This document shows, piece after piece, positions 59,063 to 64,000 of a DNA stretch of 64,000 nt (position 1 is the first letter of the stretch; each line of letters starts with the position of its first letter). The DNA is from Paracoccus albus. GTDB lineage: Bacteria > Pseudomonadota > Alphaproteobacteria > Rhodobacterales > Rhodobacteraceae. Below the pieces are notes generated by a model that was not told the origin of the DNA, made no database searches, and worked only from the letters and a program-made list of their open reading frames with translations. Position numbers and translations under genes: made by a program. The DNA lies in NCBI RefSeq assembly GCF_027913035.1, contig NZ_CP115775.1, positions 1,426,001 through 1,490,000 of the forward strand. Reading direction: 5' to 3'.

Positions 59063-60528
59063 CAGCCTTTTGCCCCCTGCCCGCGCGCATAGATATCTTC
59101 GTAGCGAATAATGTCATCCTCTCCCAGATAGCTGCCGGTCTGAACCTCAATCAGGACCATAGGCAGCTTGCCGGGGTTTTCCATGCGGTGAACGGCACCA
59201 AGGGGGATATAGACCGATTGGTTTTCGGTCACGAGTTGCACCTTGTCATCAATCGTAACCTTCGCCGTGCCCTCGACCACGATCCAATGTTCTGCCCGGT
59301 GGTGGTGGCTTTGCAGGCTCAGCGCTGCACCGGGATTGACGACGATGCGTTTGACCTGAAAGCGCCCGCCGAGAACCAGCGTTTCGTACCAGCCCCAGGG
59401 GCGGTAGTCGCGCGGCAGGATTTCTGCCTGTGGCCGTTTGTGTTTTTTCAGCAGATCAACAGCCTTCTTCACATCCTGCGCGCGGTCCTTGGGCGCAACC
59501 AGCACGGCATCAGGCATGGCCACGGCAACGATATTCTCCAACCCGATCCCGACCAGCACCTGCCCCTCGCTTTCGGCACGCAGCAAGGTGTCGCGGCAAT
59601 CTATCGCCTCCGCCGGACCGGACAGGGCAACGCCGTCCTGATCCGGCCCCTGTTCGCGCCACACCGCGTCCCAGCCGCCAAGATCGGACCAGCCGGCGGA
59701 AAACGGGACGACGGCAAGGTTATCCGCCTTTTCCATCACCGCATAATCGACAGAGATTGACGGCGCAGCGGCGTAATCATCGGGCGCCAGCCGCAGAAAC
59801 CCCAGATCCACAACGGCTTTGCCAAGCGATTGTGTGACGGGGCCTACGACATCCGGCGCATGTTGACGAAACGCCTCGACCATATCGGCCGCGCGGGCCA
59901 GAAAAATGCCGGCATTCCAGAGGAAATTACCCGAATTCAGCATCTGCTGCGCCTTGTCCACGTCCGGCTTTTCAACAAAGCGCAGCAGGTCGCGCGTGCC
60001 ACCGGACTCATCCTGCGAAGCGGCAAGTTCGAGATAGCCATAGCCCGTTTCTGGCCGGTCCGGAGTTATCCCGAATGTGACGATCTTGCCTTCGCTCACC
60101 GCCGGCAAGCCACGCCTGACCGCAGCAAGGAAGGCCGCAGAATTCGGTATTGCGTGATCCGATGGTGCGACGACCATCACGGCGTCGCGATCGCTGGCCA
60201 TCAGATAAAGCGCCGCTGACAGCACGGCAGGCGCAGTATTGCGCGGCTCTGGTTCAATAATGACGGCGCCGGGGTCAATGCCGATTTCCTGCAATTGCTC
60301 TGTCACAACAAAGCGGAAATCCGCCCCTGTCACGATCACCGGAGACTGCCATTCCGTCTGTTCGCCATCGCCGGCAAAACGCTGCGCCGCCTGCTGAAAA
60401 AGGGTCGTATCGCCCAGAAGTGGAACAAATTGCTTGGGGTAGGATTTTCGCGACAGCGGCCAAAGGCGCGTGCCAGACCCACCGCACAGAATGACCGGAT
60501 AAAGCTTGGTGGAATTTTTAGTAGTCAC
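59062..60528 (-). CDS. Mannose-1-phosphate guanylyltransferase / mannose-6-phosphate isomerase (bifunctional)
   Basis: A protein of about 488 residues of the type II PMI-GMP family (ManC/AlgA-like), making GDP-mannose. The pyrophosphorylase signature is LCGGSGTRLWPLSRKSYPKQF near the N-terminus and VEKPDVDKAQ lies in the middle. The C-terminal cupin isomerase has QSHHHRAEHWIVVEGTAKV and SVYIPLGAVHRMENPG. A GTG at 60528 is taken as start because homology begins right after it; the ribosome site is weak. Together with the mutase it should supply GDP-mannose for a surface polysaccharide. Confidence 0.93.
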   Translation of the reverse strand: MTTKNSTKLYPVILCGGSGTRLWPLSRKSYPKQFVPLLGDTTLFQQAAQRFAGDGEQTEWQSPVIVTGADFRFVVTEQLQEIGIDPGAVIIEPEPRNTAPAVLSAALYLMASDRDAVMVVAPSDHAIPNSAAFLAAVRRGLPAVSEGKIVTFGITPDRPETGYGYLELAASQDESGGTRDLLRFVEKPDVDKAQQMLNSGNFLWNAGIFLARAADMVEAFRQHAPDVVGPVTQSLGKAVVDLGFLRLAPDDYAAAPSISVDYAVMEKADNLAVVPFSAGWSDLGGWDAVWREQGPDQDGVALSGPAEAIDCRDTLLRAESEGQVLVGIGLENIVAVAMPDAVLVAPKDRAQDVKKAVDLLKKHKRPQAEILPRDYRPWGWYETLVLGGRFQVKRIVVNPGAALSLQSHHHRAEHWIVVEGTAKVTIDDKVQLVTENQSVYIPLGAVHRMENPGKLPMVLIEVQTGSYLGEDDIIRYEDIYARGQGAKG

Positions 60529-60582
60529 GCGGAATATCTCGACTTTTCGGACAGTGACGACATCTTTCCGATGCGCCACAAT

Positions 60583-60594
60583 ACGTCCGGACGT
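60583..60594. promoter_or_regulatory. Perfect 12-base palindrome upstream of the GDP-mannose operon
   Basis: ACGTCCGGACGT lies 55-66 bases upstream of the guanylyltransferase start. It is perfectly symmetric and may be an operator. No candidate regulator is adjacent. Confidence 0.35.
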
Positions 60595-60650
60595 TATGCC
60601 GGGCGTCACGGCAAGGCAACGCAGAATGGGTTAATGCACCGACAGCCGAC

Positions 60651-60681
60651 GGCTCGCGCGGTGTTCAATTCCGCGCGAGCC
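60651..60681 (-). terminator. Terminator-like hairpin downstream of maeB
   Basis: GGCTCGCGCGG and CCGCGCGAGCC form a perfect 11-bp stem with a nine-base loop just after the maeB stop codon. There is no T-tract, as is common for terminators or 3' stabilising hairpins in GC-rich alphaproteobacteria. Confidence 0.65.
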
Positions 60682-60703
60682 CGTCTGCCCTTCGCTTCGG
60701 GAA

Positions 60704-62977
60704 TCAACCGTAGCTGGACACATTGCTGCCGGCGAGTGCCGAGATATTCATCAGCCCGCGTACGGTAATGCCCGGCGTGACGATATGGGCGCGGTTCTCC
60801 ATCCCCATCAGGATCGGCCCGACCTCCAGCCCGCCCGCGACAGAACGCAGCATATTGCGCGCCGCATTGGCGATTTCGGCATTTGCATAGATCAGACCAT
60901 TCGCGCGGCCCTTCAGTCGGCCATCGGGATACAGCCTTTCGCGCAGATCCGGATCGAGAGCCACATCGGCGGGCATCTCTCCTTCATATTCGAAGTCGAG
61001 GTTCATGCCGTCCAATATCTCCATCGCAGCGCGCATGTTCCGGCTGGTTTCGCTGTCCAGGTTCCCGAATTGCGAGGCAGAGCACAGTGCAATCTTCGGC
61101 TCTATCCCGAAGCGCCGCATATGCCGGGCGGCCCCAATCACAGTTTCGGCGATCTGCTGCGGATCGGGGTCAAGATTGACCTGCGTATCGGCGAGGAACA
61201 AGGGACCCCGGTCCAGAATAATCAGCGAAAGCGCACCGACCGGATGGGCATTGCCGCGCGCCAGAATCTCGCTGACATAGCGAAGGTGCCAGCGGTATTC
61301 GCCGAAGGTGCCGCAGATCATGCTGTCCGCCGCACCAAGATGCACCATCATCGCTGCAATCGCCGATGTGTTTGTCCGGATGATCGCGCGCGCCAGATCC
61401 GGTGTGACCCCGCGCCTGCGCATCAGTTCGTGATATGCGGTCCAATAGTCACGGTAGCGAACGTCGCTTTCGGGGTTGATAACCTCTATCGCATTAAGGT
61501 CCAGCCGGATGCCTTCGCGGTCGAGCCGCTGCTGGATCACCTCTGGCCGACCGATCAGGATCGGCGTGTCGTGGCCTTCCTCGATCAATTGACGGGCGGT
61601 GTGGAGGATGCGCTCATCCTCGCCCTCGGCAAAGACCAGCCGGCGGCGAGCGACCTTGTCGGCATCAAACACGCTGCGCATGATATTATAGCTGCGATAG
61701 ACGCGGCCCTGCAGGCGACGGGTGTAATCCTGAAGGTCCAGTTCGCGCGTCGCCACGCCGGATTCTATCGCGGCCCTTGCGACGGCGGTTGCGATGGTCG
61801 GCAGAAGGCGCGGATCGAAGGGTTTCGGAATCAGATATTCCGGCCCGAATGTCAGCGTTTCGCCCCGGTAGGCCTGCCCGACCTCGGCCGAGGTCGTCTC
61901 GCGGGCAAGCGCCGCAATCGCCTCGACACAGGCGACCTTCATTTCGTCGTTAATCTGGGTCGCGCCAGTGTCCAGAGCGCCACGGAAAATAAAGGGGAAA
62001 CACAGGACGTTGTTGACCTGATTAGGGTAATCGCTGCGCCCCGTCGCGATCAGCGCATTCGGTGCTGCGGCGCGGGCTTCTTCCGGCATGATTTCGGGCG
62101 TCGGGTTGGCAAGGGCGAAGATGATCGGGTTATCGGCCATCTGCGCCACCATCTCTCGCGTCAGCAGCCCGGGGCCGGAGACACCAAGGAAAAGGTCCGC
62201 GCCCTTCATCGCTTCCATGGTGGTGCGCATTTCGGTGTCGCGGGCGAATTCCTGCTTTTCTGGGTTCAGGTCGTTGCGCTGCGTATGCACCACGCCCTTG
62301 CTGTCCAGCATGGTGATGTTGTTCTTCTTCACCCCCATCACCATCAGCATTTTCAGACAGGCGATCCCGGCCGCACCCGCACCAAGCGCCACAACGCTGA
62401 TATCTTCGAATTTCTTGCCCGACAGCCGCATCGCATTGCTGGCCGCCGCTGCGGCAACGATGGCCGTTCCGTGCTGGTCGTCGTGGAAAACCGGGATATT
62501 CATCCGCTCTTTGCACAGCCGTTCGACAAGGAAACAGTCCGGGGCCTTTATGTCCTCAAGGTTCACCGCGCCAAAGGTCGGTTCCAGCTTGCAGACCAGA
62601 TCGGCCAGCTTTTCGGGATCGGTCTCATTCACCTCGATATCAAAGCAATCGACACCGGCGAATTTCTTGAACAGAACCGCTTTTCCTTCCATGACTGGCT
62701 TGGAAGCCTGCGCGCCGATATTGCCCAAACCCAGCACCGCCGTTCCGTTCGACACCACCGCAACCAGATTCGATTTCGCGGTATAGCGCATCGCATCAAG
62801 CGGATTCTTTTCGATCTCGAGGCAGGCCTCGGCGACGCCGGGGGAATAGGCGTTGGACAGATCCCGGCCAGTATCCATTGGCTTGGTCGCGCGGATTTCC
62901 AGCTTACCGGGTTTCGGAAACTCGTGGTAATCAAGTGCCTCCTGACGGCGATCATTCCCAATGTCTTCTGCTGGCAT
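60704..62977 (-). CDS. maeB: NADP-dependent malic enzyme with phosphotransacetylase-like domain
   Basis: A 757-residue cytosolic enzyme that oxidatively decarboxylates malate to pyruvate. The N-terminal malic domain (1-430) has LSNAYSPGVAEACLEI, FHDDQHGTAIVAAAAASNAMR and the nucleotide motif VALGAGAAGIACLKML. The C-terminal third (about 440-757) is a phosphate acetyltransferase-like domain (RLVFAEGEDERILHTARQL) that is regulatory in this family. ATGGAGGTATAAG precedes the ATG. It stands alone and is followed by a strong hairpin. Confidence 0.95.
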   Translation of the reverse strand: MPAEDIGNDRRQEALDYHEFPKPGKLEIRATKPMDTGRDLSNAYSPGVAEACLEIEKNPLDAMRYTAKSNLVAVVSNGTAVLGLGNIGAQASKPVMEGKAVLFKKFAGVDCFDIEVNETDPEKLADLVCKLEPTFGAVNLEDIKAPDCFLVERLCKERMNIPVFHDDQHGTAIVAAAAASNAMRLSGKKFEDISVVALGAGAAGIACLKMLMVMGVKKNNITMLDSKGVVHTQRNDLNPEKQEFARDTEMRTTMEAMKGADLFLGVSGPGLLTREMVAQMADNPIIFALANPTPEIMPEEARAAAPNALIATGRSDYPNQVNNVLCFPFIFRGALDTGATQINDEMKVACVEAIAALARETTSAEVGQAYRGETLTFGPEYLIPKPFDPRLLPTIATAVARAAIESGVATRELDLQDYTRRLQGRVYRSYNIMRSVFDADKVARRRLVFAEGEDERILHTARQLIEEGHDTPILIGRPEVIQQRLDREGIRLDLNAIEVINPESDVRYRDYWTAYHELMRRRGVTPDLARAIIRTNTSAIAAMMVHLGAADSMICGTFGEYRWHLRYVSEILARGNAHPVGALSLIILDRGPLFLADTQVNLDPDPQQIAETVIGAARHMRRFGIEPKIALCSASQFGNLDSETSRNMRAAMEILDGMNLDFEYEGEMPADVALDPDLRERLYPDGRLKGRANGLIYANAEIANAARNMLRSVAGGLEVGPILMGMENRAHIVTPGITVRGLMNISALAGSNVSSYG

Positions 62978-63132
62978 CTTATACCTCCATTACGCCGCTT
63001 GGCTTTCCCTAGGGTCAATTGCGCATGTTCCGGGCAGGATTTGCAATGCCCGTTTTGTACGCGACCCGCCTTTGCCGTGCCGTTTCATTAGGTTGTCACT
63101 ACGGTCCTCAGTTAGGGCGAAGGCCGTCTCCA
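62978..63132. promoter_or_regulatory. maeB upstream region
   Basis: This gap holds the maeB promoter on the minus strand and a GGAGG ribosome site next to its ATG. I could not pick a convincing -35/-10 pair and see no gene in it. Confidence 0.3.
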
Positions 63133-63286
63133 TGTCCGATTTCGATCTTGTCTTGTTCGGCCACGTTGCCCTGACAGCGCAAGAGGTTTCCAACGGTTTC
63201 ATGCTGCCAGCGATGACAGAATCGCACTGATCGGGAAAGTTCGCGCACCGGCCGATAAAAAACGCATCCGTCTTTCCGGGGTTTGA
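63133..63286 (+). pseudogene. Frameshifted 5' relic of an amidohydrolase (hydantoinase/dihydroorotase-like)
   Basis: The frame from ATG 63133 reads MSDFDLVLFGHVALTAQEVSNGF, like the start of cyclic amidohydrolases. About 25 codons in, homology shifts to another frame reading DDRIALIGKVRAPADKKRI (63212 onward), the next strand of the same domain (GRIAxIG), which ends at a TGA at 63284. No metal-binding HxH segment follows. The intact M20 hydrolase 270 bases downstream is the kind of enzyme that would pair with a hydantoinase. The remaining 63287-63555 shows no gene I can support. Confidence 0.5.
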
Positions 63287-63555
63287 TTTGGTGTCCCCAT
63301 TTTTCATCAACTATGCGATAGAGCGCGCGACGCTGATCTGACGGTTCATAAACCCGCGGCACAGGTCTATAAGGTCGGCCAGCCCAGATTCTATCGCTGG
63401 CTTGTGGCCTAATGAAGGTGTTGAATCTCCTTGCTCTGTCGCTGCAAAATAGCGGCTCGGGCAGCAGATTTTCGACGGGCAGACGGTGCTTGCCAAAACT
63501 CGACAGGGCGAATTCCTGCGTCCGCCTGAAACCCTTGAACCAAGGAAAACACCTC

Positions 63556-64000
63556 ATGCGTAATCTTCGTGTACACACCGACCGGATCAGATCGGATATC
63601 GAGGCTATGGCAGCGATCACCGATCCCGGTCGTCCGTGGACACGCCGTGCCTTCTCTCCGCGCTTTGACGAGGGGCGCTCATGGCTGGAAACACGGTTCT
63701 CCGAAGCAGGTCTCGACGTATCGACGGATGCTGCTGGTAACATGATCGGGCGGCGGACGGGCAGTGTAAAAGGGCTTGGCACGATTTTGATCGGAAGCCA
63801 TTCAGATACAGTGCCAGATGGAGGACGCTTTGACGGCATCGGTGGCGTGATCGTAGCACTGGAGGTTGCGCGGATGCTGAAGGAACAAAAAATCGTTCTG
63901 CGCCATGACCTCGCGGTGGTGGATTTTCTGGCCGAGGAGGTATCGGTCTTCGGTGTATCCTGCATTGGCTCACGCGGCATGACGGCAGCGCTGCCGAAGG
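63556..64000 (+). CDS. M20-family Zn-dependent hydrolase, carbamoylase/allantoate amidohydrolase type (partial)
   Basis: The first 148 codons of an AmaB-like amidohydrolase, cut by the window end. It starts MRNLRVHTDRIRSDIEAMAAI with AAGGAAAACACCTC upstream. Metal-binding segments are present: IGSHSDTVPDGGRFDGIGG (His and Asp ligands) and VVDFLAEEVSVFGVSCIGSRGM (Glu ligands), the latter in the AEE(P/V)S.FG(V/I)S form of carbamoylases. It resembles, but is not identical to, the M20 enzyme at 38.3 kb. The probable substrate is an N-carbamoyl or ureido acid. Confidence 0.88.
   Translation, partial: MRNLRVHTDRIRSDIEAMAAITDPGRPWTRRAFSPRFDEGRSWLETRFSEAGLDVSTDAAGNMIGRRTGSVKGLGTILIGSHSDTVPDGGRFDGIGGVIVALEVARMLKEQKIVLRHDLAVVDFLAEEVSVFGVSCIGSRGMTAALPK

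Noticed and set aside
60785..63091. Very long plus-strand open frame antisense to maeB
   Set aside because: It is the mirror of a high-GC gene with strong codon bias; its translation is rich in His, Arg and Gln with no recognisable domain, while the minus strand encodes an unmistakable malic enzyme.
63108..63980. Minus-strand open frame covering the amidohydrolase relic and the M20 gene
   Set aside because: The right half is antisense to the clear M20 hydrolase. The left half includes a segment vaguely like a transposase or epimerase tail, but I could not match it convincingly, so no mobile element is called.
1..64000. tRNA genes, CRISPR arrays, complete insertion sequences, prophage or replication origin
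   Set aside because: I looked for cloverleaf ends, regularly spaced repeats, transposase motifs and iteron clusters. The only short tandem array is the 11-base repeat at 35.45 kb, which is too short and too operon-internal to be an origin or a CRISPR array.

Overview
The window is GC-rich, gene-dense DNA from an alphaproteobacterium. A Rhodobacteraceae (Paracoccus-like) host is the best guess. Grounds for this are the frcBCAK-type fructose transporter with its ROK regulator, the many solute-binding-protein ABC and TRAP systems, a malic enzyme fused to a phosphotransacetylase-like domain, the short translationally coupled operons (ATGA and TGATG overlaps), and a GC hairpin next to a GAGGTATTTT motif that I recall as widespread in that family. 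This is inference from content; no rRNA or housekeeping marker is present. I saw no tRNA, CRISPR array, complete insertion sequence or prophage gene. Most of the window is carbon and nitrogen scavenging: import a small organic compound, then break it down.

Layout. 1-3.1 kb: sugar ABC transporter (permease cut by the window edge, binding protein), SIS-domain protein and GntR/HutC regulator with a tandem operator. 3.2-6.3 kb: TetR regulator divergent from a coniferyl-type aldehyde dehydrogenase, then a siderophore-interacting flavoprotein coupled to a tiny membrane protein. 6.5-11.3 kb: TRAP transporter, amidase and a small membrane protein. 11.5-18.3 kb: an eroded aromatic/acyl catabolic region, with a decayed hydroxyquinol dioxygenase 3' end, a GST, a LysR regulator, an SDR-YCII-AtoE operon, a 3-hydroxyacyl-CoA dehydrogenase, a cyclase-family hydrolase and an alcohol dehydrogenase 3' relic. 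18.4-22.4 kb: an ABC ATPase, FtsX-type permease and AttH/CrtC-like lipocalin operon resembling AttEFGH.

22.4-31.9 kb is a tryptophan-to-anthranilyl-CoA module: tryptophan 2,3-dioxygenase and an alpha/beta-hydrolase formamidase, divergent kynureninase, an anthranilate/benzoate-type CoA ligase, and a five-gene branched-chain-amino-acid-type ABC transporter. 31.9-42.9 kb is the reductive pyrimidine pathway: PreT/PreA dihydropyrimidine dehydrogenase, dihydropyrimidinase, ureidopropionase-type M20 hydrolase, a RutR-like TetR, and an NMT1/THI5-type ABC transporter with GNAT, VOC and DUF1330 companions. The most unusual noncoding element, a four-copy 11-bp helically phased repeat, lies inside that operon at about 35.45 kb.

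43.0-47.9 kb is frcK-frcA-frcC-frcB with the divergent ROK regulator and a clear operator. 47.9-52.8 kb is a second CUT2-type sugar ABC transporter with an FGGY kinase whose 3' end is frameshifted in a nine-G tract. 53.1-56.1 kb is a TPP-riboswitch-controlled thiamine salvage operon (thiM-thiE-thiD-tenA). 56.2-60.6 kb holds an unusual two-part alpha/beta hydrolase and the GDP-mannose genes (phosphomannomutase and mannose-1-phosphate guanylyltransferase/isomerase). 60.7-63.0 kb is maeB. 63.1-64.0 kb is a frameshifted amidohydrolase 5' relic followed by an M20 carbamoylase-type hydrolase cut by the window end.
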